DNA of 64,000 nt from positions 1 to 64,000 of the forward strand of contig JBIOEJ010000005.1 in NCBI GenBank assembly GCA_044445965.1. The letters are read 5' to 3'. The translations under genes and the position numbers were made by a program. Origin of the DNA: GAS188 sp044445965. Its GTDB lineage: Bacteria; Pseudomonadota; Alphaproteobacteria; Rhizobiales; Beijerinckiaceae. Within the stretch, counting starts at the first letter, position 1, and every line of letters begins with the position of its first letter. The notes under the pieces were generated by a model. The model worked only from the letters and a program-made list of their open reading frames with translations, ran no database searches and was not told the origin of the DNA. Positions 8,526-16,284 of the stretch are shown piece after piece.

Positions 8526-10069
8526 GCGTCGCGGAGAAGCTGCCTCGGCCGACCGCCGCGCCTCGCGCCGTCTCGCTCGCGACGGTCCGCATGGGCAAGC
8601 GCTTCGGGTCGCTGGTGGCGCTCGACGACGTGTCGATCTCGGTGCCGGCCGGCTCCTTCCACGCCGTGCTCGGCGAGAACGGGGCGGGAAAATCGACGCT
8701 CGTCAAATGCATCATGGGCTTCTACGAGCCCGACCATGGCCAAGTGCTGATCGACGGCAAGGAGGCCGCCATCCGCTCGCCGCGCGATGCCCGCGACTTG
8801 GGCATCGGCATGGTCTACCAGCATTTCACGCTGGTGCCGTCGCTCACCGGCGCCGAGAACCTCGTCATCAGCCGTGCCGACGCGCCGGCCATCATCGATT
8901 GGCGCAAGGAGCAGCGCGCGCTCGACGCCTTCCTCGACCGCATGCCGTTCCGCGTGCCGCTCGACCGGCCGATCTTCGACCTCTCGGCCGGCGAGAAGCA
9001 GAAACTCGAAATCCTCAAGCTCCTCTATCTCGATCAGCATTTCCTCATCCTCGACGAGCCGACTTCGGTGCTGACGCCGGGCGAGGCCGATGAGATGCTC
9101 GGTCTGCTGCATCAGATGAGCCGGCGCGGCGAGATCACCGTGGCGATGATCACCCATAAGTTCCGCGAGGTGATCGCCTTCGCCGACGCCTTCAGCGTGC
9201 TGCGCCATGGCCGTTATGTCGGCGGCGGCAACGTCAAGGATTTCTCGACCGACCAGATGGCGCGCATGATGATCGGCGACACGCCGATCCGCGAGCGTGC
9301 CGAGCGCAAGGCCTTCGCCGAGCGCAATCTGGTGCTGGAGCTCGCCGGTCTCGTCGCCGAGGACGATGCCGGGCTGCCCGCGCTCGAGGCCGTGAATCTG
9401 AAGGTCGCGGCCGGCGAGGTCGTCGGCATAGCGGGCGTCTCGGGCAACGGCCAGTCGGCGCTGGTCGAGGTGCTGGCCGGGCAGCGGCCGCTCCAGGATG
9501 GCCGCATCTTCATCCGTGGCGAGCCCTTCGAGCCGGTGCGCAAGGATTTCGACCGTTACAAGGTGTTCGGCTTGCCCGAGGAGCCTTTGAAGAACGCGAC
9601 CGCGCCGCGCATGAGCGTCGCCGAGAACATCGCCTTCCGCTCCTTCGACAAGCCGCCCATCACCTCCTTCGGCTGGTGGTTGCGGCCGGGCCCGATGCGG
9701 GCGAAGGCGCGCGAGCTGATCGCCCGCTATCGCGTCAAGACGGTATCGCCCGACTCCCCGATCGAAAATCTTTCCGGCGGCAATGTGCAGCGCGCCGTCC
9801 TGGCGCGCGAGCTTTCCGGCGATGTCGACGTGCTGATCGTCGCCAATCCGTGCTTCGGCCTCGATTTCGCCTCCGCGGCCGAGATCCGCAGCCAGATCGT
9901 CGAGGCCCGCAACCGCGGCACGGCGGTGCTGCTGATCTCGGAGGACCTCGACGAGGTGCTGGAGCTTTCGGACCGCGTGGCGGTGATGTCGGGCGGCACC
10001 ATCTCCTATGTCGCGCCGATCGGCGAGACGGACCGAACCACCATCGGCCAGCACATGGCGGGGCATTGA
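8522..10069 (+). CDS. ABC transporter ATP-binding protein with two ABC domains, BMP/nucleoside-type
   Basis: 515 aa tandem ATPase of the NupO/YufO/RbsA-like class that energises the importer encoded upstream. Domain 1 has Walker A GENGAGKST near residue 58, YQHFTLVPSLTGAEN and Walker B FLILDEPTSVLTP. Domain 2 is degenerate in the way usual for this class: SGNGQSALVE in place of Walker A and LSGGNVQRAVLAREL as signature. It is separated from the permease genes by biuH and atzD, an order showing that the transporter and the enzymes evolved as one unit. ATGA overlap with the preceding stop. Confidence 0.88.
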   Translation: MSVAEKLPRPTAAPRAVSLATVRMGKRFGSLVALDDVSISVPAGSFHAVLGENGAGKSTLVKCIMGFYEPDHGQVLIDGKEAAIRSPRDARDLGIGMVYQHFTLVPSLTGAENLVISRADAPAIIDWRKEQRALDAFLDRMPFRVPLDRPIFDLSAGEKQKLEILKLLYLDQHFLILDEPTSVLTPGEADEMLGLLHQMSRRGEITVAMITHKFREVIAFADAFSVLRHGRYVGGGNVKDFSTDQMARMMIGDTPIRERAERKAFAERNLVLELAGLVAEDDAGLPALEAVNLKVAAGEVVGIAGVSGNGQSALVEVLAGQRPLQDGRIFIRGEPFEPVRKDFDRYKVFGLPEEPLKNATAPRMSVAENIAFRSFDKPPITSFGWWLRPGPMRAKARELIARYRVKTVSPDSPIENLSGGNVQRAVLARELSGDVDVLIVANPCFGLDFASAAEIRSQIVEARNRGTAVLLISEDLDEVLELSDRVAVMSGGTISYVAPIGETDRTTIGQHMAGH

Positions 10070-10734
10070 TGCCGATCGAGGTCGAGGCCGAACCGTTCGC
10101 CTTTCAGCTCGAGCCGAGGCAGACCGCCCTCGTCGTCATCGACATGCAGCGCGATTTCGTCGAGCCCGGCGGCTTCGGCGAGACGCTCGGCAATGATGTG
10201 ACGCGGCTGCAAGCGATCGTGCCGGCGGTCGGCGCGCTCATCGCCCTGTTTCGCCGCAAGGGCTGGCCGATCATCCATACGCGCGAATGCCACAAGCCCG
10301 ACCTTTCCGATTGCCCGCCTGCGAAGCGGCTGCGCGGCAATCCGGCCTTGCGCATCGGCGACCACGGGCCGATGGGCCGCGTGCTGATCGCGGGCGCGCC
10401 AGGCGCCGCGATCATCGAGGGCTGCGCTCCCGCGCCCGGCGAGATCGTCATCGACAAACCGGGCAAGGGCATGTTCTATGCGACCGATATGCAAGCCAAG
10501 CTCGATGCGCTCGGCGTCACTCATCTCGTCTTCGCCGGGGTGACGACCGAGGTCTGCGTGCAGACCTCGATGCGTGAGGCCAATGACCGCGGTTTCGAAT
10601 GCCTCGTCGTCGAGGAGGCGACGGAGAGCTATTTTCCGGCGTTCAAGACGGCGGCGCTCGACATGATCAAGGCGCAGGGCGCGATCATCGGCTGGGTGAC
10701 GTCGCTGCCCAGGCTCCAGGAGGCGCTGGCGTGA
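10069..10734 (+). CDS. Second isochorismatase-like cysteine hydrolase; candidate triuret hydrolase (TrtA-like)
   Basis: 221 aa hydrolase paralogous to the BiuH in the same operon. Triad residues are D25 (VVIDMQRDF), K130 (IDKPGKGMF) and C163 (GVTTEVCVQT). It lacks the N-terminal WPYDG segment and differs after the cysteine, with EEATESYFPAFK replacing EDCCGATDRGNH, so the substrate is probably not biuret. A published isochorismatase-fold enzyme clustered with biuH in plant-associated bacteria is triuret hydrolase, which funnels triuret into biuret metabolism; this gene fits that context. RutB-like ureidoacrylate hydrolase is an alternative. The start overlaps the ATPase stop (TGATG). Confidence 0.75.
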   Translation: MPIEVEAEPFAFQLEPRQTALVVIDMQRDFVEPGGFGETLGNDVTRLQAIVPAVGALIALFRRKGWPIIHTRECHKPDLSDCPPAKRLRGNPALRIGDHGPMGRVLIAGAPGAAIIEGCAPAPGEIVIDKPGKGMFYATDMQAKLDALGVTHLVFAGVTTEVCVQTSMREANDRGFECLVVEEATESYFPAFKTAALDMIKAQGAIIGWVTSLPRLQEALA

Positions 10735-10919
10735 GCGCCGGAGAGTTCGACGCTGGAGCTTGGCTCGACGCCGTGGCGAAGCTGATGGAATTGCCGATCG
10801 CGGAGGAGTTCAGGCCGGGCGTGCTCCTCAACCTGAAGATCACGGCGGAGCATGCCGCCATCCTCGACGGCTTCGTCCCCAACGATCATCTCGATCCGGC
10901 ACCCGTCTTCCAAGCATGA
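10731..10919 (+). CDS. atzG: AtzG-like small subunit of 1-carboxybiuret hydrolase (DUF4089)
   Basis: 62 aa protein with a GTG start overlapping the stop of the preceding gene (GTGA) and its own stop overlapping the atzE start (ATGA). It has the FDAGAWLDAVAKLMELPI and RPGVLLNLKITAEHAAIL segments of the AtzG/HpxX family, a GatC-like helical protein that binds and stabilises the AtzE amidase. It is easily missed by annotation because of its size and GTG start. No catalytic function of its own is expected. Confidence 0.85.
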   Translation: MSAGEFDAGAWLDAVAKLMELPIAEEFRPGVLLNLKITAEHAAILDGFVPNDHLDPAPVFQA

Positions 10920-12310
10920 TCGATCAATCGGCTGCCGAGATCGCGGAGGCGGTGCGCAGCGGCGCGTCGAGCGCGAGCCAGGTCGTGAAGGCGACGCTCG
11001 ATCGCATCGCCGAGCGCAATCCACGCCTCGACGCCTTCACCGAGATCACCGCCGACCGTGCCAAGGCGCGCGCCGCCGAGCAGGACGCCGCACTTCGGCG
11101 TGGCGAGGCGCTGGGGCCGCTCGCCGGCGTGCCCTTCGCGGTGAAGAACCTCTTCGACATCGCGGGCCTTAAGACCCGCGCCGGCTCGCTGATCAATCGC
11201 GGCATGCCTGCCGCGAGCCGCGATGCCGTGCTCGTGGAGCGGCTCGAGGCCGGCGGCGCGATCCTGGTCGGTGCGCTCAACATGGGCGAATACGCCTATG
11301 ACTTCACGGGCGAAAACCTGCATGACGGCGCCTCGCGCAATCCGCACGACCCGGACCGCATGACGGGCGGCTCCTCCGGCGGCTCGGGCTGCGCGGTCGC
11401 CTCCGGCATGGTGCCGCTGGCGCTCGGCTCCGACACCAATGGCTCGATCCGCGTTCCTTCGGCGCTATGCGGCCTCTTCGGCCTCAAGCCCACCTTCGGG
11501 CGCCTGCCGCGCTCAGGCACCTTCCCCTTCGTGTCGAGCCTCGATCATCTGGGCCCCATGGCGCGCTCCGCCGGCGATCTCGCGCTAGCCTATGATGCGG
11601 TGCAGGGCCCGGACGTCTCGGACCCCGTCTGCGCGGGGCGGCCAGCGGAGTTGGTGACCCCGCGACTCGCAGAAGGCAGCATTGGCCTGCGGATCGCAAG
11701 AGCCTCCGGCTATTTCCGGGAAATGGCTCATCCGGAAGCGCTGGAGGCGGTCGATCGCGTGGCCGCCGCGCTCGGCGCCACGCGCGAGATCGAGCTGCCC
11801 GAGGCGCGCCGCGCGCGCTCGGCCGCCTATCTGATCACCACGTCAGAAGGCGCGGCGCTGCATCTTGCGCGCTTACGCGAGCGGCCGCGGGACTTCGATC
11901 CCGCCGTCCGCGACAGGCTCTTGGCAGGCGCCATGGTGCCGGCGGCCTGGGTGCTCAAGGCGCAGAAATTCCGCCGCCACTTCAGGGAGATCGTTCTGCG
12001 CATCTTCCAAAGCGTCGATGTGATCCTGGCGCCGGCGACGCCATGCCGCGCGCCCCGCATCGGGCAGACCGAGATGCTGCTCGCAGGCCGCAAGGTCCCG
12101 GTCAGGGCCAATCTCGGCCTCTTCACCCAGCCGATCTCCTTCATCGGCCTGCCGGTCGTCACGGTCCCGGTCTGGACGAAGGGCGAACGCCTGCCGCTCG
12201 GCGTGCAGGTCGTGGCCGCGCCCTGGCGCGAGGATATCGTGCTGCGCGTCGCGCGCGCGCTCGAAGCCCGGGGCGTCTGCGCTTCGCCGGTCGCCGCATG
12301 GAGGTCATGA
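10916..12310 (+). CDS. atzE: 1-carboxybiuret hydrolase catalytic subunit (AtzE-like amidase)
   Basis: 464 aa amidase-signature enzyme. Triad: K77 (FAVKNLFDIAG), S153 (MTGGSSGGSG) and S177 (SDTNGSIR). Directly coupled to atzG, the GatC-like partner found with AtzE. It would remove the terminal amino group of 1-carboxybiuret, the unstable product of cyanuric acid hydrolase, so that decarboxylation does not drain everything to biuret. The HpxY oxalurate amidase is the closest alternative function because HpxX and HpxZ homologues accompany it, but the neighbouring AtzD and BiuH favour the triazine pathway. Confidence 0.85.
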   Translation: MIDQSAAEIAEAVRSGASSASQVVKATLDRIAERNPRLDAFTEITADRAKARAAEQDAALRRGEALGPLAGVPFAVKNLFDIAGLKTRAGSLINRGMPAASRDAVLVERLEAGGAILVGALNMGEYAYDFTGENLHDGASRNPHDPDRMTGGSSGGSGCAVASGMVPLALGSDTNGSIRVPSALCGLFGLKPTFGRLPRSGTFPFVSSLDHLGPMARSAGDLALAYDAVQGPDVSDPVCAGRPAELVTPRLAEGSIGLRIARASGYFREMAHPEALEAVDRVAAALGATREIELPEARRARSAAYLITTSEGAALHLARLRERPRDFDPAVRDRLLAGAMVPAAWVLKAQKFRRHFREIVLRIFQSVDVILAPATPCRAPRIGQTEMLLAGRKVPVRANLGLFTQPISFIGLPVVTVPVWTKGERLPLGVQVVAAPWREDIVLRVARALEARGVCASPVAAWRS

Positions 12311-13089
12311 TGGGCGCTGATGAGTCTCGAGCCCGCTGGGCCGGCCGAAACCCCGCCAAGGATATTTTGCGCGACGAGGTCTGGGGTGAGCTCGAGACGG
12401 GCGGCGTCAATGTCGGGCCGGCGCGCAGCCGCATCCCGAATTTCGTGGGCGCGGACATGGCGGCGAAGCGCCTCGCGGAGCTGCCCGAATGGAATGTGGC
12501 GCGGATCGTCAAATGCAACCCCGATCCCCCGCAGATTCCGGTGCGGCTCAGGGCGCTCCACGAGGGCAAGATCGTCTATGCGCCGGTGCCCGAGCTGACG
12601 AAGGGCTTTCCCTTCGTGCGGCTCGATCCAGCGATGCTCGCGCAAGAAGGGATCGATTTCGAGCTTGCCGCCACCTCGCAAGGGTTCGTGCGGCACGGCA
12701 GACCCGTCCAGTTCGCCGAGATCGAGCCGCTCGACTTCGTCGTCGTCGGTTGCGTCGCGGTGACGCGTGCCGGCGGGCGCACCGGCAAGGGCGGCGGCTT
12801 CGCCGATCTCGAGCTCGGCATCTTCAACGAGCTCGGCAAGGTCGGGCCGCAAACCCCGATCGCCACCACCGTGCATTCGCGCCAGCTCGTCGCCGATGAA
12901 CGCATCGTCATGCTGGGTCATGACGCGCCGCTCGACTATATCGCGACCGAGCTCGAACTGATCGCCACGCGGACGCGGTATCCGCGCGGCGCCGGCGTCG
13001 ATTGGGCGCAAGTCCAAGAGGACCAGATGGAGAATATCCCGATCCTGAAGACGCTGCGCGCCTCATGGCCGGACCAAGTGTGGCCATGA
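12310..13089 (+). CDS. 5-formyltetrahydrofolate cyclo-ligase family protein
   Basis: 259 aa protein of the MTHFS-like family. It contains VKCNPDPPQIPVR near residue 75, the EIEPLDFVVVGCVAVTR segment and the glycine-rich GKGGGFADLELG loop typical of these ATP-binding folate enzymes. Three in-frame ATGs (12298, 12307, 12310) are possible; 12310 is chosen because a GGAGG at 12300-12304 is then five bases away. Its place in the triazine operon is unexplained; it may act on folate-like or formylated amides, or handle a one-carbon unit. Cognate substrate is unknown. Confidence 0.75.
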   Translation: MGADESRARWAGRNPAKDILRDEVWGELETGGVNVGPARSRIPNFVGADMAAKRLAELPEWNVARIVKCNPDPPQIPVRLRALHEGKIVYAPVPELTKGFPFVRLDPAMLAQEGIDFELAATSQGFVRHGRPVQFAEIEPLDFVVVGCVAVTRAGGRTGKGGGFADLELGIFNELGKVGPQTPIATTVHSRQLVADERIVMLGHDAPLDYIATELELIATRTRYPRGAGVDWAQVQEDQMENIPILKTLRASWPDQVWP

Positions 13090-13110
13090 CACGCTGACGG
13101 GACGCACCGC

Positions 13111-13494
13111 ATGGAGATCAATCTTCCCGATGTCGTCGCCGAGGTCGAGGCGATGTTCGCCCGCTACGAGGAGGCGCTCGTCGGCAATGATGTCGCGGCG
13201 CTCGACGAGATGTTCTGGGCGAGCGACCGCACCATCCGCTACGGCGTCACGGAGAACCTCCATGGCCATGCCGAGATCGCAGCCTTCCGCGCCGCGAGGT
13301 CCGCGCACGGCTTGGCGCGGACACTCGATCGCACCGTGATCACCACCTATGGGCGCGACATGGCGACGGCCTCGACCCTGTACCGGCGGGAGACGCAGCC
13401 GGGGATGGTCGGGCGGCAGATGCAGACCTGGATGCGCACGCCAGCCGGTTGGAAAGTCGTCGCCGCCCATGTGAGCTTGGTCCGGGAGGGGTGA
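13111..13494 (+). CDS. AtzH/HpxZ-like protein (DUF3225, SnoaL-like fold)
   Basis: 127 aa protein with the FARYEEALVGNDVAALDEMFW and TIRYGVTENLHG segments of the AtzH-like/HpxZ family, a cone-shaped NTF2/SnoaL-like fold. Homologues accompany AtzE-AtzG and HpxX-HpxY pairs, where the exact role is not established. It is the last gene of the cyanurate/biuret operon, 21 bp after the cyclo-ligase-like gene. Identity of the family is confident; function is not. Confidence 0.8.
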   Translation: MEINLPDVVAEVEAMFARYEEALVGNDVAALDEMFWASDRTIRYGVTENLHGHAEIAAFRAARSAHGLARTLDRTVITTYGRDMATASTLYRRETQPGMVGRQMQTWMRTPAGWKVVAAHVSLVREG

Positions 13495-13600
13495 GCGGGG
13501 GACGCTATTTCGACTTGAATTCGCGTGGCGGCGGGCACCGCACCCAACTATCTCGCTCGAATAGCGTTTGCCGAGATGATGTCAGCGATCGCTTTCTTAT

Positions 13601-13650
13601 TTGATTGTAAGCGATAGCATACAATACCAAATGCAATCAATAGCTTACAT
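13601..13650. repeat. AT-rich imperfect inverted repeat after the triazine operon
   Basis: TGTAAGC at 13606-13612 is inverted as GCTTACA at 13643-13649, and GCAT/ATGC extend the arms. The segment is strikingly AT-rich against its high-GC surroundings. It could be an operator or a decayed mobile-element end; it has no T-run of a terminator. Confidence 0.4.
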
Positions 13651-13751
13651 TTAGGCGACTGGGTCAGGGCCGCACGCAAAATGACCAGCGGAAGAGCCAG
13701 CCAACTACGGCAGCGGTAGAACCTCCTCCCACGGCTTACGCTTCAAGACGC

Positions 13752-14078
13752 CTACTTGACCGACGAGAACGAGGTCGGCTGCAAGATCAGGTTGGTCAGC
13801 GAGGTCAGGATCGGTCCGTCCTTCTCGGTCTCGGCGCGCTTGGCGAGCCACTCCGGATCGCTCTGGAAGGCGGCCCATTTCTGCTCGCGCTCGGCGAGCG
13901 AGCTCCATTCGAGCAGGTAATAGAGGTCGTTGTTGGAATCGCCCACGGTGACGGTCCAGAAGCCCGCCTGGCGGATGCCGTGCCTCTGCCATATGCGCAG
14001 CGTGATGGTCTCGAAGCGTTTGAGCAGCGCCGGCAGCTTGCCCGGGACGCAATGATAGATTCGCAGTTCGTGGATCAA
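13752..14078 (-). CDS. NIPSNAP family protein
   Basis: 108 aa. The N-terminus IHELRIYHCVPGKLPALLKRF and the later GDSNNDLYYLLEW with WAAFQSDPEW segments are those of small bacterial NIPSNAP proteins, a ferredoxin-like dimeric fold often placed among sugar or aromatic catabolic genes. No in-frame ATG is suitable; TTG at 14078 is preferred because GGAG lies eight bases upstream and homologues start at this point. Last gene of the sugar-type operon running leftwards from 19395. Function unknown. Confidence 0.7.
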   Translation of the reverse strand: MIHELRIYHCVPGKLPALLKRFETITLRIWQRHGIRQAGFWTVTVGDSNNDLYYLLEWSSLAEREQKWAAFQSDPEWLAKRAETEKDGPILTSLTNLILQPTSFSSVK

Positions 14079-14121
14079 GGTGGTGGCTCCATGTTGCGGC
14101 CGGGCTTGCGCCGGCCAGGGG

Positions 14122-15207
14122 TCAAGCGCGGGAGGCGAGCTTCGGGCGCCAGCCATGGTATTTGGGGTGGCTCGCGCCGAGCGGCAGGGATACGGCTTCC
14201 CCGGTCTCGGCGGCATGATAGAGCGCCGTGACCAGCTCGAGCGAGCGGCGCGCATCGGCGAGCGTGACGGGCAGCGGCGAAGCGGCGCCGAGCGCCTCGT
14301 GATAGCGCGTCAACAGCCCTTCGAAGCGTGGCGGCACGAAGGACCAGCCTTCGAGCGCGCCGGCGATGCGCGCTTCCGCTTCGGGCGAGGCCGCGATGAT
14401 CTGCCAGGGATCGTCGCCCGGCGCATAGGGCCCGAGCGAGCTTTCGAAGGTGACATGCTCGAAGCAGAAACGCAGGCGGCTGATCTCCTTGTGCGAGCCG
14501 AGGGTGGCCGCGAGCGAGGCGAGCGCCCCGCTTTTCATGACAAGGCTCGCCACGGCGCAATCCTCGCTCTCGATCGGGTTCACGCGCGTCGCCACGTTCG
14601 CGAACACCGAGGCGATGTCGCCCATCAGATAGGTGAGGATATCGTGCGAATGGATCGCATGGGTCAGCAGGACGCCGCCGAGCTCGGTCTCCCAGCGGCC
14701 GCGCCAAGGCACCGAATAATACTTCGCGCCGCGCAGCCAGGCCGTCTCGACCGTCGCGAGATAAGGCTTGCCGGCGAGGCCTTCATCGACGATGCGCTTG
14801 GCCTTCTGCAGGCCGTTGCCGAAACGATATTGGAAGATCGGCATGAGGCGCCCGCGCGCCCCGGCCTCGCTGGCCGCGAGCTGGTCGATCTCGGCCAAGG
14901 AGCCGACCAGCGGCTTCTCGCAGACGACCTCCTTGCCGGAAGCGAGAGCGGCCGTGGCCTGCGGGAAATGCAGTGCGGGCGGCGTGCAGATATCGACGAT
15001 GTCGACATCCTCCATGCGCAGCACCTCGTCGAAGGAGGGGGTGCGGCGCGGGATCGAGAATTCCTTCGCGACCGCTGCGAGCCGCTCTGCGTTCAGATCG
15101 CAGAGCGCCAGCACCGAAAACTTGTCGGGCAGGCGCGCATAGCCCTCGGCTATATGGGCACGGCCGATGCCGCATCCGATGACCGCCACGTTCCAGATCT
15201 TCGACAT
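14122..15207 (-). CDS. Gfo/Idh/MocA family oxidoreductase
   Basis: 361 aa NAD(P)-dependent oxidoreductase. The Rossmann start VAVIGCGIGRAH and the VVCEKPL motif (catalytic lysine near residue 97) are clear, followed by the GGVLLTHAIHSHDILTYLMG segment of the C-terminal alpha/beta domain. Members act on sugars, inositols and sugar acids. Its neighbours are a sugar-type ABC importer and a second Gfo/Idh/MocA enzyme, so it probably oxidises or epimerises the imported compound. Substrate cannot be set from sequence. Confidence 0.8.
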   Translation of the reverse strand: MSKIWNVAVIGCGIGRAHIAEGYARLPDKFSVLALCDLNAERLAAVAKEFSIPRRTPSFDEVLRMEDVDIVDICTPPALHFPQATAALASGKEVVCEKPLVGSLAEIDQLAASEAGARGRLMPIFQYRFGNGLQKAKRIVDEGLAGKPYLATVETAWLRGAKYYSVPWRGRWETELGGVLLTHAIHSHDILTYLMGDIASVFANVATRVNPIESEDCAVASLVMKSGALASLAATLGSHKEISRLRFCFEHVTFESSLGPYAPGDDPWQIIAASPEAEARIAGALEGWSFVPPRFEGLLTRYHEALGAASPLPVTLADARRSLELVTALYHAAETGEAVSLPLGASHPKYHGWRPKLASRA

Positions 15208-15236
15208 GGGCCTTTATCCTTAAGGCGCAGGGCCGA

Positions 15237-16241
15237 TCAGCGGCGCTCGGCCATCGCTTGCGCGGTGAGCGCGAGCTCCATGGCCTTGAAGCAGCGCGCC
15301 TGCGGCATCGCCGTCTCGGTGCGGTTTTGGATATCGGCGAGGAGCTGGCGCCCATAAGGCAGCTCGACATCGGCGCAATCGATGCGCCTCGCGCCTTTGC
15401 GATCGACCAGGAAGAGATGGTCGATGCCCTTCTGCCCGGCGATGTCCACATATTTGCGCAGCTCGAGATAGCCCTCGGTGCCGAGAATGACGAGCCGGCC
15501 ATCGCCCCAGACGGGTAAACCGTCGGGCGTCATCCAATCGACGCGCACATAGCCCGTCACCTCGCCGGCGCGCATCAGCATCTCGCCGAAATCGTCGAGC
15601 TCGGGCTTGTCGGGGTTCGCTCTGTTGGCGACCGTTGCCGCCACCACCTGCGCATCGAGCGCATCGGCGAAGAACAGGAACTGCTCGCACTGATGCGAGG
15701 CGATGTCGGTGAGAATGCCGCCGGTCTTCTGGCGCTCATAGAACCAATCGGGACGCGGCAGGTTCTTGAGCTTGTGCGGACCGAGCCCGGTCGTGTTGAC
15801 CACCTTGCCGATGGCGCCCGACGCCACGAGCTCGCCGGCCTTCACCGTCGAGCGCGTCTCGAAATGCTCCGAATAGCAGATCGAATAGATGCGCTTCGTT
15901 TCACCCTGCACGCGGCGCGCTTGCGCCAATTGCTCGAGCGAGGTCATGCCCGGCTTGTCGCTCATATAGTCCTTGCCGTGACGCATGGCTTCGATGCCGA
16001 GCGCAGCGCGCTCGACCGGGATGCCGGCGCTGACGATGAGAGCGATGCCGTCATCCTCGAGGATGCGCCGCCGATCCGCGACGCGCGGCGCCTGCGGATA
16101 GCGCGCCGAGAAGGTCTTGGCGAGGTCGTCCTCCGGCGCGTGGAAGCCCATGAGTTTGGCGCCGGCCCGCAGCATGCAGTCGGTCTGTCCGTAGATATGG
16201 GCGTGGTTGATGCCGATCACGGCGAAGCGAATATCGGTCAT
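15237..16241 (-). CDS. Gfo/Idh/MocA family oxidoreductase, second copy
   Basis: 334 aa. N-terminal Rossmann segment FAVIGINHAHIYG lacks the usual GxGxxG spacing and has INHAHIYG instead, as in a divergent subset of the family. The YMSDKPG motif carries the catalytic-type lysine, and GGILTDIASHQCEQFLFF corresponds to the substrate domain. It is only distantly similar to the neighbouring paralogue, so the two probably catalyse consecutive or opposite steps (oxidation at one carbon, reduction at another). Sits between the permeases and the other oxidoreductase in the same operon. Confidence 0.78.
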   Translation of the reverse strand: MTDIRFAVIGINHAHIYGQTDCMLRAGAKLMGFHAPEDDLAKTFSARYPQAPRVADRRRILEDDGIALIVSAGIPVERAALGIEAMRHGKDYMSDKPGMTSLEQLAQARRVQGETKRIYSICYSEHFETRSTVKAGELVASGAIGKVVNTTGLGPHKLKNLPRPDWFYERQKTGGILTDIASHQCEQFLFFADALDAQVVAATVANRANPDKPELDDFGEMLMRAGEVTGYVRVDWMTPDGLPVWGDGRLVILGTEGYLELRKYVDIAGQKGIDHLFLVDRKGARRIDCADVELPYGRQLLADIQNRTETAMPQARCFKAMELALTAQAMAERR

Positions 16242-16284
16242 GAAGCCTTATCCTTCGGGAACAGCTTGCGGGAGACGTATTGCC

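Noticed and set aside
8456..10066. 536-codon antisense frame opposite the transporter ATPase
   Set aside because: Composition (His, Arg, Asp, Ala rich, no domain) is that of a shadow frame of a real ABC ATPase gene.
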